Below are positions 1 through 6,102 of a stretch of DNA of 12,807 nt, one piece after another. The notes under the pieces were generated by a model that ran no database searches, was not told the DNA's origin, and saw nothing but the letters and a program-made list of their open reading frames with translations. Origin of the DNA: Baffinella frigidus (Eukaryota > Cryptophyceae > Cryptomonadales > Baffinellaceae); contig MU647014.1 of the NCBI GenBank assembly GCA_026770585.1, forward strand, positions 99,910 through 112,716. The letters are read 5' to 3'. The position numbers and the translations under genes are program-made. Position 1 is the stretch's first letter. Every line of letters starts with the position of its first letter.

Positions 1-17
1 GGGGGGGGGGGGGGGGG
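1..17. repeat. poly-G run
   Basis: Seventeen G in a row at the window edge. It may be a real homopolymer or an assembly edge artefact. Nothing is coded in 1-56. Confidence 0.9.
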
Positions 18-56
18 TGACATTAGTGATGGCTAGAGATATTTTGAAAGAGGCCC

Positions 57-111
57 ATACATACATATAAATATATACATATATATATACATATACATAT
101 ACATATATACA

Positions 112-172
<61 letters not shown>
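57..172. repeat. AT-rich compound microsatellite (CATA)n, (ATCT)n, (TA)n
   Basis: Mixed TA/CATA units, then about eleven ATCT units (about 111-154), then a TA run to 172. It lies directly downstream, in transcript sense, of the last visible exon of the minus-strand carrier gene. The open frame of that exon runs straight into the TA run, so the microsatellite either forms the start of the next intron or has overwritten the exon end. Confidence 0.95.
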
Positions 173-175
173 GAG

Positions 176-253
176 AGAGGAACAGAAGGCTGATAAGAGG
201 TGCAGGGGAACCTCTTCCTCCATGTGTCCGGCTTCCTTGATTGTGATTTTCAA
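176..253 (-). CDS. mitochondrial carrier, exon 10 (start of repeat 3)
   Basis: On the minus strand a CAG acceptor (254-256) opens a frame reading LKITIKEAGH, MEEEVPLHLL and SAFCSSL. It continues exon 9 (..QLSTYDQ) in phase 0. OGC/UCP carriers have the same segment here: a loop after helix 4, then helix 5 with HFxxAxxSG-like residues. No downstream donor is clear. The frame runs into the TA microsatellite; a GT at 183-184 could be the donor, which would end the exon after SAF. The 3' end is therefore uncertain. Confidence 0.75.
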
Positions 254-311
254 CTGCATCGGGGGTCTGTGGTGACTGTAATCATGCGTAGCGATGTTGG
301 TGAAGATACCC

Positions 312-487
312 AGAGAGAGAGAGAGCGCGAGGGAGAGAGGGCGCGAGGGAGAGATAGAGGAGGGAGGGGGGGGAGAGAGAGCGAGCAAGAAGGAGAGAGA
401 GAGAAAGCGAGAGAGCGAGCGAAAGAGAGAGAGCGCGCGCGAGGAAGATGAAGGGGAGATGAGAGAGGAGAGAGGAGAGAAGAGAGA
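312..487. repeat. GA/GC-rich simple repeat in intron 9
   Basis: Imperfect (GA)n with GCGC interruptions on the plus strand, so a CT-rich pyrimidine tract in the sense strand of the carrier gene. It fills most of the intron between exons 9 and 10. All long frames through it in either direction are low-complexity R/E or S/L artefacts. Confidence 0.9.
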
Positions 488-503
488 CAGGTATCATGCA
501 TAC

Positions 504-581
504 CTGATCGTAGGTCGATAGCTGGGCGCCCGAGAGCAAGATCGCACGCGCCATCGTCGCACTCGTCCCTCTGTACAGCCC
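504..581 (-). CDS. mitochondrial carrier, exon 9 (helix 4)
   Basis: 26 codons between a CAG acceptor (582-584) and the donor CAG|GTATGC (502-503). They read GLYRGTSATMARA then ILLSGAQLSTYDQ. The pattern [LI]xRGxxxTMARAxxxxxAQLxxYxQ is typical of the second repeat of oxoglutarate/dicarboxylate carriers. It joins exon 8 (..AEGVRK) and exon 10 (LKIT..) in phase 0. A 5' fragment of this exon is repeated at 795-827. Confidence 0.88.
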
Positions 582-596
582 CTGGTCATTTGGGCT

Positions 597-960
597 TATG
601 ATTTGGGCTTTGTGATGTGGGGTGTGAGGTTTGGGGTTTGGGGTGTGGGGTTTGGGTTCAGGGAAACCCTAAACCCTGCTTTGGCGTTTGCGGTTTGCGG
701 TTTGTTTTCGTTGTTTTGGTTTGGGGGCTGCGGGGTGTGGGGTTTGGGGTGTAGGGTGTATGGGGGTTGAGGTGTCGGGTTTGGGGTCTGGCGGCGCCAT
801 TGTCGCACTCGTTCCCCGGTACAGCCCCTGGATTCGGGTTTGCAGTTTGGGGTTTGGGGTTTGGGGTTCGGGGTTTGGGGTTTGGGGTTTGGAAAACATT
901 TGGAGTTTTCGTGTTTGGGATTTGGGATTAGGGAAACGCTAAACGCTAAACGCTAAACGC
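597..960. repeat. degenerate TTTGGGG/TTTAGGG heptamer array (intron 8)
   Basis: Mostly TTTGGGG and GTGTGGGG variants with islands of TTTAGGG and the block AAACGCT x4 near 935-963. On the sense (minus) strand this is C-rich. It surrounds the exon 9 fragment at 795-827. Confidence 0.85.
795..827 (-). pseudogene. exon 9 fragment, acceptor side
   Basis: Reads GLYRGTSATMA on the minus strand after a CAG acceptor (828-830), then diverges into heptamer repeat. Eleven codons match exon 9, with synonymous changes and no frameshift. It lies upstream of the intact exon in transcript sense and keeps the acceptor but has no exon end. Confidence 0.85.
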
Positions 961-1395
961 TAAACCCTGAACGTCTCGGGTTTCGGGTTTCGGGTTCGAC
1001 CTTTCGCACCCCCTCGGCCTGATACACGGCACCGAACGCCTGCAGGGGGTTTCGGGTTTCGGATTTTCGGGTTTTCGGGTTTCGGGTTTCGGATTTCGGG
1101 TTTCGGGTGCAGGGATTGGGTTTTAGGGTTTAGGGTTTGGGGTTTCGGGCACATAGATTAGGGTTTGGGGTTCAGAGTTAAGGGTTTAGGATTTCGTGGC
1201 GGGGGAGCTGAGAGATGTGGAGTGGAGCACACCTGCCGGTTTAGGGCTTAGGGTATAGGGATCAGGGGTCGGGATTCCGGGTCTAGGGTTTAAGGTTTAG
1301 GGTTTAGGATTCAGGGTTAAGGGTTTGGGGTTTCAGGTTTAGAGTTTAGGATTCAGGGTTTAGGGTTTCGTAGACGCGGGAGCACCTGGAGCGTC
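960..1395. repeat. heptamer arrays TTTCGGG and TTTAGGG (intron 7-8)
   Basis: A TTTCGGG-rich block (about 975-1110, interrupted by exon 8) gives way to TTTAGGG-rich sequence to 1368. The GC-rich interruption at 1197-1235 shows no recognised exon. From 1369 to about 1465 there is unique sequence without a recognised feature. Confidence 0.85.
1001..1039 (-). CDS. mitochondrial carrier, exon 8
   Basis: Thirteen codons between the acceptor CTGCAG (1040-1045 on the minus strand) and donor AAG|GTCGAA (999-1000). They read AFGAVYQAEGVRK, the matrix-helix stretch with the EG motif that precedes [GL]YRG in every carrier repeat. It joins exon 9 in phase 0. Its join to exon 7 is less certain: exon 7 must end in phase 0, or a small exon must lie between. 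Confidence 0.82.
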
Positions 1396-1464
1396 CCTGT
1401 ATACCGCGGCACCTTCCCGGCTGCTAGACCCGACTTGTACCTGGATAGAGAAAGAGCCATGTTT

Positions 1465-1745
1465 TACTGCCAGCTCTTTGAATAGGGACCTTTTTACTAC
1501 CAACTCTGTGAATAGAGACCTTTATTACTACCAACTCTTTGAATAGAGATTGTTTTTACTACCAACTCTGTGAATAGGGACCTTCATTACTACCAACTCT
1601 TTGACTGGGGACCTTTATTACTACCAACACAACCGCCGTGTAGCTGCTAGACCCGACTCTTACCTGAAGAGAGAGAGAGACCTTCACTACTGCCAACACA
1701 CGACTTGCACCTGAAACGAGAGTGACCTTTATTACTACCAACTCT
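1465..1745. repeat. minisatellite, unit about 34-38 bp
   Basis: Seven or so imperfect units of the type CTACCAACTCTTTGAATAGA-GACCTTTATTA, with two longer interruptions sharing GCTAGACCCGACT. On the minus strand the unit reads GTTGGTAGTAATAAAGGTC. A similar stretch occurs in the sense strand of the other gene near 11407 and 11771. Confidence 0.85.
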
Positions 1746-2211
1746 TTAAAAAGATAGACAGAGTCTGTGTTGTGGTGACCAGGATGTTGCGTTGGGGCAC
1801 GGTAGGATGTTTAGGGCTCCTGGAACCGCGTATACGGGGCAGTTAGTAACTAACCTGTAAGAGCAATGGAACCCTCCTTCTAATCTACAGGGGGAAGTAA
1901 AAAAGATTAGAAGGAAATCCCTAACCCCAAACCCCAAACCCCAAACCCCTGCTAATCTACAGGGGGGAGTAAAAAAAATGAGTCAAAACGGGTCCACAAA
2001 GAATATGCCAACATGAGAACATTAAAAGGTATTCCAACCGCACTGTCAGCCAGAACATTTCGCCCAAGCCAACTGCCCCTGAAATCAGTGCCTTTATTCA
2101 AATGCCTGCTCTGGGAGCAGGTCCATCTAAACGAAATGGCAACGTACTGCCGAGGATCAGAAAATTTGACTGAGGGTAGAACATCCTGGGTAGCGGTGAA
2201 CTGGGAGCAAC
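1746..2211. other. intron 7, mostly unique sequence
   Basis: No convincing exon. It holds the 1876-1914 hairpin, a short heptamer run in the opposite orientation (1921-1948), and a repeat of AATCTACAGGGGG..AGTAAAA at 1883 and 1954. The plus-strand open frame 2013-2270 is a shadow of exon 7 plus intron. Confidence 0.5.
1876..1914. repeat. small hairpin
   Basis: CCTTCTAATCT (1876-1886) and AGATTAGAAGG (1904-1914) form an 11-bp perfect stem around a 17-nt A-rich loop. Confidence 0.75.
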
Positions 2212-2261
2212 CTGCCGTCAGCGCCGACAGGGGCCGTGTCGGCCTGAAGGCGCGTTCGAAT
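2212..2261 (-). CDS. mitochondrial carrier, exon 7
   Basis: After a CAG acceptor (2262-2264) the minus strand reads IRTRLQADTAPVGADG. This completes the second carrier signature with exon 6 (NPIDV|IRTRLQ). The donor is either AG|GTTGCT (phase 2, exon end 2212) or CCA|GTTCAC (exon end 2202, reading on as RLLP). Only the second gives phase 0 for exon 8, so the 3' boundary is open. Confidence 0.82.
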
Positions 2262-2382
2262 CTGGTTTAGGGTTCAGGGTTTAGGGTTTGGGGTTGAGGG
2301 TTTAGGGTTTAGGGTTTGGGGCATGGGGGTTGGGGTTCAGGGGTTAGGGTTCAGGGTAAGGGATTGGGGTTAGGGATCGGAC
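2262..2382 (-). other. intron 6, entirely heptamer repeat
   Basis: 121 bp from GTCCGA to CTAAACCAG on the minus strand, made almost wholly of degenerate CCCTAAA units. It splits the second carrier signature between V and I. The duplicate of this region at 2587-2660 has the same two coding pieces fused with no intron. Confidence 0.8.
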
Positions 2383-2442
2383 CACGTCGATCGGATTCGA
2401 GATGGCGCTTCCCAACGCGCCCGTCCCCGCCCCAGAGATCAC
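2383..2442 (-). CDS. mitochondrial carrier, exon 6 (helix 3)
   Basis: Twenty codons between acceptor TCGCAG (2443-2448) and donor GTG|GTCCGA. They read VISGAGTGALGSAISNPIDV: helix 3 with the GxxxG pattern and the P-x-D of the second carrier signature. It joins exon 5 (..GFAAK) and exon 7 (IRTRLQ) in phase 0. A near-identical copy lies at 2601-2660. Confidence 0.88.
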
Positions 2443-2586
2443 CTGCGATTTGATCCGGACGAGTATTCATAATGAATACGATTTCGGGGATCCCCGATCC
2501 GATTCTGGTGTATCTTAAAGCTCTAAATGAAGTCTAGATGGACGACTGTCTTGTTTCGACCCTGAAGATACACCAAAATCGTATTC
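2443..2586. other. spacer between the two exon 6 copies, with interrupted inverted repeat
   Basis: GAATACGATTT (2474-2484) plus TGGTGTATCTT are complementary to the uninterrupted AAGATACACCA+AAATCGTATTC (2565-2586). The left arm is split by about 21 bp. No exon was seen. Confidence 0.6.
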
Positions 2587-2660
2587 AGGCGCGTTCGAAT
2601 CACGTCGATCGGATTCGAGATGGCGCTTCCCAACGCTCCCGTCCCCGCCCCAGAGATCAC
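2587..2660 (-). pseudogene. exon 6 copy fused to the start of exon 7
   Basis: Same acceptor context (CGCAG) and the same 20 residues as exon 6, one silent base different. It then continues without any intron into ATTCGAACGCGCCT, the first 14 bases of exon 7, and diverges there. It lies upstream in transcript sense and keeps the acceptor side. It could compete with 2383-2442 for splicing. Confidence 0.82.
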
Positions 2661-2692
2661 CTGCGACCAAGGGGGGGACGCGAGATTCAATA

Positions 2693-2895
2693 GAGCCAAT
2701 ATGGTAGGACTTGGCCAAAGCGAAGTTCGAACTAGCGAGATTGCGAACTTCTAGATGGACCGTAATTATTAGTAAACACCATTTTGTACTGCAAAATTTG
2801 AATTTAAAACACTACATGTCCAAACGAGTCCATCTAGAAGTTCGCAATCTCGCTAGTTCGAACTTCGCTTTGGCCAAGTCCTACCATATTGGCTC
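2693..2895. mobile_element. MITE with 68-bp perfect terminal inverted repeats, TA target site
   Basis: Arms 2693-2760 and 2828-2895 are perfectly complementary, starting GAGCCAATATGG. They enclose a 67-bp AT-rich core with no open frame. TA flanks both ends (2691-2692, 2896-2897). A related uninterrupted sequence at 5971-6030 (GCGAGATTTAATA-AGTTGACAAACACGACC) is the empty site, which confirms the ends. A TA target suggests Tc1/mariner-type mobilisation. Perfect arms imply recent insertion or gene conversion. Confidence 0.9.
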
Positions 2896-2897
2896 TA

Positions 2898-3547
2898 GGC
2901 TGACAAACACGACCGCGGTATGGAGCTAGGGGGAGAGGTGCGACGAAACCAGAGGGCTCGAGGAGCGAGGGTTGACTGATTTATGTTATATGTTTGTGGA
3001 ATGTTTGAATGCTACGGGGTTTGAGCGATTCAGTTCTGAGCGGATGACTTGGGGAACTCCTCGAATAAAGGGTACCTAGCTTTCGGTACTGGCGGGCTGT
3101 TGCCAAATTCGAGAAGTTTCCCGATTTCTTCGCGGCCCTCATGGACGATTCTATGTGTCTTTATAATTCGCGAAGTACTTAATTCAAAGTCACTTCTTGA
3201 CTTTGAGTTATTTCGAATCTGAGCAAATTTTGAGAAAACCCGCAACGCTTCAGCCATAAAACACATTTTTGAGACCGTTACTCTTTCGAAGGTGCAAGGG
3301 AATCATGTAGAAACGTTGCGTGTATTAAGTTTTCTGCTCCCCCAACAAAATTCAATTAAAAACGCGGCGTTTCATTAGCAAAATTCGAGCTCAAAGTGGC
3401 CGTAAAACGTTTTAGGGCAACTTTGAATTAAGAATTTGGTATTTTGTCGACATATAAAATCCAGCCTCAATAGATTTTATCTGAGGTTTGCGTGGGACTT
3501 GGAGCCATTTTTGAGCTTAACTCGTGTAATTTGAAATACCTGGGCGT
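2898..3547. other. AT-richer intron sequence, no gene seen
   Basis: Part of carrier intron 5. After about 45 bp related to 5984-6030 it is unique, AT-richer sequence to 3547. The minus frame 3030-3266 shows no family features and is not needed, since exons 5 and 6 already join in phase. Possibly an old decayed insertion. Confidence 0.5.
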
Positions 3548-3552
3548 GTACG

Positions 3553-3597
3553 GTTTTAGGGTTTAGCGTTTAGGGTTTAGGGTTTAGGGTTTAGGGG
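3553..3597. repeat. TTTAGGG array
   Basis: About six TTTAGGG or TTTAGCG units within carrier intron 5, C-rich on the sense strand. Confidence 0.9.
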
Positions 3598-3672
3598 TAC
3601 CACAAATCTCAGGATGGCCGCCTTGCAAAATATAATTTATTCTGGGCTGGGACTAGATTATGGAGGAGTTAC

Positions 3673-3690
3673 CTTGGCTGCAAAGCCATC
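3673..3690 (-). pseudogene. exon 5 fragment, donor side (copy 1)
   Basis: Minus strand GATGGCTTTGCAGCCAAG|GTAACT keeps the last codons of exon 5 (GFAAK, here with D to M change upstream) and a GT donor. It is the most distal of six such fragments. Confidence 0.75.
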
Positions 3691-3864
3691 TTCGAAATTT
3701 TGTATTCGGATCGGACGTGGAAAGGACGGGTAGCTGCGATATCGATGGTGGCTACGTGCCATTTAGTGCCACGAAACGAACCGTTGCGTCCTGAAATTCT
3801 GACTAATGACCTGCCGTGGGTTTAGGGGGTTCGATTAAGTTTATGATGAGGGTGGAGTTATCTT

Positions 3865-4138
3865 GAGGGTGGGGTAGCAGGCGTTTTGTGTGGTAACATG
3901 ATGTTCCCCCACTTGTCACAAAAATCTGAGACCACATTTGTGAAACAGAATTGAAAGTTGGTCCTTGGATGTGGTCTCAGACTTTCGTGACATGTGGGGA
4001 AACACCTCCAAAAACCGCAAGCAACGAGTTTTACTTCACCCAGGCGGGCCCATCCGGAGGGAAAAAAACGTTTTCCTCCACTTTTGCCAACTTTTCCAAG
4101 GGGGCTGTCGACAACTTTTGGTCTGCTACCCCACCCTC
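3865..4138. mobile_element. 274-bp MITE with 8-bp target duplication (hAT-like)
   Basis: Terminal inverted repeats GAGGGTGGGGTAGCA (3865-3879) and TGCTACCCCACCCTC (4124-4138) are perfect. GTTATCTT is duplicated outside them at 3857-3864 and 4139-4146. Removing the element restores a normal exon 5 fragment. An internal hairpin pairs 3903-3937 with 3969-4003 (about 31/35). No transposase is encoded. An 8-bp duplication suits hAT or P superfamilies; hAT is my inference. Confidence 0.88.
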
Positions 4139-4195
4139 GTTATCTTGATGAAAGCCAACTTCGGAGCTTCCAGGCGAGAAACCCCCCTTAAGAGT
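4139..4195 (-). pseudogene. exon 5 fragment (copy 2), split by the MITE
   Basis: Related to exon 5 (GSSEVGF-like codons). The donor region is GATAAC instead of GTAACC or GTACC. The 274-bp element sits exactly at the former exon-donor boundary. Confidence 0.7.
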
Positions 4196-4263
4196 TTAGG
4201 GTTGAGGGTGTAGGGTGTAGGGTGTAAGTTGTAGGGTTTCTGATTAAGTCTATGAGTATGGTG
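4196..4263. repeat. heptamer-like repeat between exon 5 fragments
   Basis: TTTAGGG and GTGTAGG variants. The same kind of spacer separates each pair of exon 5 fragments down to 4930, including GACCGACCTCGAGGAGAT repeated about three times at 4342-4405. Confidence 0.7.
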
Positions 4264-4270
4264 GGGGTAC

Positions 4271-4316
4271 CTTCGCTGCAAAGCCAACATAAATGACTCC
4301 CTACACCTTCTCCTCC
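4271..4316 (-). pseudogene. exon 5 fragment (copy 3)
   Basis: Keeps GFAAK and the GTACCC donor. It has an internal deletion and an in-frame TAG where exon 5 has CAG (Q). Confidence 0.72.
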
Positions 4317-4443
4317 CAACGCCTTTGAGGGGTTGGGAGGACCGACCTCGAGGAGATTAGGGCTAGGACCGACCTCGAGGAGATAGGACCGACCTCGAGG
4401 AGATTAGGGCTTTGGGGTTTGGGGGTTGGGTCCCGATAGGTAC

Positions 4444-4520
4444 CTTCGCTGCAAAGCCAACCTCGGAGCTGCCCGGAGAAATACCCCCCCTACACCTTCT
4501 CTTCCACCGAGGCGTTGAGG
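4444..4520 (-). pseudogene. exon 5 fragment (copy 4)
   Basis: Covers most of the 3' two thirds of exon 5, with donor AAG|GTACCT. It carries an indel and the same CAG to TAG change as copy 3, so copies 3 and 4 probably share a duplication history. Confidence 0.78.
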
Positions 4521-4563
4521 GTTTAGTGCTTAGGGTCTAGGGTTTGGGGTATGGTGGAGATAC

Positions 4564-4612
4564 CTTGGCTGCAAAGCCAACTTCAGAGCTCCCAGGAGAG
4601 ATGACCCCCGTA
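4564..4612 (-). pseudogene. exon 5 fragment (copy 5)
   Basis: Reads VISPGSSEVGFAAK with donor AAG|GTATCT. Apart from D to E the differences from exon 5 are synonymous. Confidence 0.8.
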
Positions 4613-4677
4613 TGGTTTAGAGATGAGGTTGTAGGGTTTAGGGGGTTCGATGATATTGATGATTAGCGTGGGGTTAC

Positions 4678-4752
4678 CTTGGCTGCAAAGCCAACGTCGG
4701 AGCTTCCCGGAGAAATGACCCCCTGCACCTTCTTCTTCACTGACGAGTTGAG
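4678..4752 (-). pseudogene. exon 5 fragment (copy 6)
   Basis: Reads SSVKKKVQ then GVISPGSSDVGFAAK with donor AAG|GTAACC. It is the best preserved copy, open throughout, but lacks the exon's first six codons and its acceptor. Confidence 0.82.
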
Positions 4753-4943
4753 GGTTTAGTGCCTAGGGTTTAGGACCAGGCCGGTGACTCCACACGGTGG
4801 GCTTCGAGGGTTTCGGGACCCCTAGCTTTAGCGGTAACGTGACCAAATTTGCACTAGAAAATCCTCAAAAGTTAAGTGCCCACAGGGTAAGTTGACTTTT
4901 GATGAAAGGCCCGTAGTCCACTGTGCGGTTAGGGTGGAGGTAC

Positions 4944-5031
4944 CTTGGCTGCAAAGCCAACGTCGGAGCTCCCAGGAGAAATGACCCCCTGCACCTTCTC
5001 CTTCACTGACGAGTAGAGCCCTATCCGCAGC
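4944..5031 (-). CDS. mitochondrial carrier, exon 5 (helix 2 end to helix 3 start)
   Basis: The minus strand runs from acceptor TTGCAG (5032-5037) to donor AAG|GTACCT (4942-4943). After one base completing a Gly codon from exon 4 it reads LRIGLYSSVKEKVQ then GVISPGSSDVGFAAK. RIGLYxSVK is a hallmark of UCP/DIC-type carriers. The phases match exon 4 (GG|G) and exon 6. Six truncated copies follow it downstream, all keeping the donor end. Confidence 0.88.
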
Positions 5032-5040
5032 CTGCAACGT

Positions 5041-5160
5041 TTTGGGTTTGGGGTTTAGGGTTTAGGGTTTCGGGTGCAGGGCTCAGGGTTCAGGGTTTCG
5101 GGCTTCGGGTTTCGGGTTCAGGGTTTAGGGTTTCAGGTTTAGGGTTCAGGGTTTAGGGGT
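5041..5160. repeat. TTTAGGG/TTTCGGG heptamer array (intron 4)
   Basis: Degenerate TTTAGGG, TTTCGGG and TTCAGGG units, C-rich on the sense strand. Confidence 0.88.
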
Positions 5161-5171
5161 TCGGGTCTCAC

Positions 5172-5188
5172 TCAGTGGAACTCATGGC
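5172..5188 (-). pseudogene. exon 4 fragment, donor side
   Basis: Minus strand GCCATGAGTTCCACTGA|GTGAGA repeats the last codons of exon 4 (AMSST) followed by a GT donor. It lies downstream of the intact exon. Confidence 0.7.
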
Positions 5189-5189
5189 G

Positions 5190-5308
5190 GTTTATGGTGC
5201 ATGGTGTATGGTGTATGGTGTATGGCGTATGGCGTATGGTGTATGGTGTATGGAGTATGGTGTACGGTGTATGGTGTATGGTGTATGGTGTATGGTTTAC
5301 TGTTCATG
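5190..5308. repeat. (TATGGTG)n heptamer array
   Basis: About 15 units of TATGGTG or GTATGGY, derived from the same 7-bp period as the telomere-like repeats. The frame reading MVYGVWC repeats is an artefact of it. Confidence 0.92.
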
Positions 5309-5336
5309 ATTTATGGTTCAGGGTTCAGGGTCCGAC

Positions 5337-5408
5337 CCAGTGGAAGACATGGCGCGCATCCACGTCGCGGTGAGCCCGGGGCCCCAGAGCCCCTTCACCC
5401 CCTCCTCC
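5337..5408 (-). CDS. mitochondrial carrier, exon 4 (EG motif and helix 2)
   Basis: 72 nt between acceptor CAACCAG (5409-5411 is the CAG) and donor GG|GTCGGA. With the AG of exon 3 it reads R-EEGVKGLWGPG then LTATWMRAMSST-G. This is the first-repeat EGxxGLWxG stretch plus helix 2 with the conserved R. The phases (2 in, 2 out) fit exons 3 and 5 exactly. Confidence 0.88.
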
Positions 5409-5412
5409 CTGG

Positions 5413-5621
5413 TTGAGGGTTTGGTGTTTAGTGTTTAGTGTTTAGTGTTTAGTGTTTAGTGTTTAGTGTTTGGGGTTTGGAGTTTAGGGTTTAGGGTTTG
5501 GGGTTTGGGGTTTAGGGTTTAGGGTTTAGGGTTTAGGGTTTAGGGTTTAGGGTTTAGGGTTTAGGGTTTAGGGTTCAGGGTTCAGGGTCCAGCTTTTAGG
5601 GTTTAGGTTTTGGGGGTTGGA
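5413..5621. repeat. TTTAGTG then perfect TTTAGGG array (intron 3)
   Basis: About seven TTTAGTG units (5424-5470), then TTTGGGG/TTTAGGG, including about ten perfect TTTAGGG units around 5508-5574. It sits inside a gene, so it is interstitial. Confidence 0.95.
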
Positions 5622-5627
5622 GTTTAC

Positions 5628-5674
5628 CTTGCGATTCGCGTCAGCCCGCTCACCATCCCAGGGTAGTAAGCCCC
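5628..5674 (-). CDS. mitochondrial carrier, exon 3
   Basis: Acceptor AAGCAG (5675-5680), donor AG|GTAAAC (5626-5627). It reads GAYYPGMVSGLTRIA plus AG, giving RIAREEGVKGLW across the splice to exon 4. YxG..xxxxxIxREEG is the standard loop and matrix helix after the first signature. It begins in phase 0, matching the end of exon 2. Confidence 0.87.
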
Positions 5675-5721
5675 CTGCTTGCGGGGGACTTCAGGAGGCA
5701 CCACCAGGACTCCGAAGTGGG

Positions 5722-5865
5722 TTCCACCCTGGAGGGAACTCAGAGGCAAATTGGACCTTTTCTTGGGCAGATTTTCAAGGCGATGAACTGCGATTCGCAG
5801 CACATCCCCTTGAAAATTTACCTTTTCAAGGTCCGATTTGCATCTGACTTGACCGAGGGTGGTTA
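5722..5865. mobile_element. foldback element in carrier intron 2
   Basis: A long imperfect palindrome. 5747-5785 pairs with 5803-5840, and the pairing extends outward to about 5722 and 5865. It sits between AAGTGG and ACCGAG, whereas the related sequence at 8517-8533 reads AAGTGGACTTACCGA with no insertion. No open frame of interest. Exact ends are uncertain. Confidence 0.65.
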
Positions 5866-5882
5866 CCGAGTTCGTTTGCAGA

Positions 5883-5913
5883 GGTCGATTTGTACTGGGA
5901 GTACAAATCGACC
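5883..5913. repeat. perfect 13-bp hairpin at a duplication junction
   Basis: GGTCGATTTGTAC, loop TGGGA, GTACAAATCGACC. It lies where the exon 3 fragment (5914-5951) meets the next copy of the upstream intron. Confidence 0.85.
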
Positions 5914-5951
5914 CGCGTCAGCCCACTCACCATCCCAGGGTAGTATGCCCC
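5914..5951 (-). pseudogene. exon 3 fragment, acceptor side
   Basis: Reads GAYYPGMVSGLTR after acceptor ACGCAG (5952-5957), one silent change, then breaks off. It lies upstream of the intact exon in transcript sense. It belongs to a tandem duplication of about 270 bp covering the 3' part of intron 2 and the 5' part of exon 3. Confidence 0.85.
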
Positions 5952-5964
5952 CTGCGTGAGGGGG

Positions 5965-6057
5965 GGGAAAGCGAGATTTAATAAGTTGACAAACACGACC
6001 ACTTCACGCTAGGGGGAGAGCGAGGGCTCACACAGCCCGTTACCCGGAGGGTAGGTA
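5965..6057. mobile_element. 93-bp insertion flanked by TGAGGGGG direct repeats
   Basis: TGAGGGGG occurs at 5957-5964 and 6058-6065. The other copy of this duplicated intron (5675-5692) lacks the intervening sequence. A related sequence at 2673-2690 plus 2898-2945 hosts the TA-flanked MITE. No terminal inverted repeats are visible, so it may be a repeat of another type. Confidence 0.55.
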
Positions 6058-6102
6058 TGAGGGGGACTCCAGGAGGCACCACTAGGTCTCCAAAGTGGAC
6101 TT

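Noticed and set aside
250-554. Long Ser/Leu- or Arg/Glu-rich frames on both strands
   Set aside because: Produced by the GA/CT simple repeat. Only the MARAILLSGAQLSTYDQ end of one is real, as carrier exon 9.
2248-2261. tRNA-like T-loop GTTCGAATC
   Set aside because: No pairing T stem, acceptor stem or anticodon arm; it is the start of carrier exon 7.
2013-2270. 85-residue plus-strand frame
   Set aside because: It covers carrier exon 7 in antisense and ends in the heptamer intron.
3030-3266. 78-residue minus frame
   Set aside because: No family features. Carrier exons 5 and 6 already join in phase 0, so no exon is needed here.
4438-5015. Plus-strand reading of the repeated block as TLAAKPTSELPGEM..
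   Set aside because: Open and with silent-type changes, but the minus reading joins six other carrier exons in phase and has conserved AAG|GTA donors. The wobble positions coincide in both frames, which explains the illusion.
3673-5031. CRISPR-like array (regular repeats with spacers)
   Set aside because: The repeats are diverging exon fragments with variable spacing, separated by telomere-like repeat, in a eukaryotic gene.
5201-5416. MVYGVWC repeat protein
   Set aside because: Translation of the (TATGGTG)n array; no splice or family support.
5508-5574. Chromosome end (true telomere)
   Set aside because: The perfect array is short and lies inside a gene with exons on both sides. Orientation also flips along the window.
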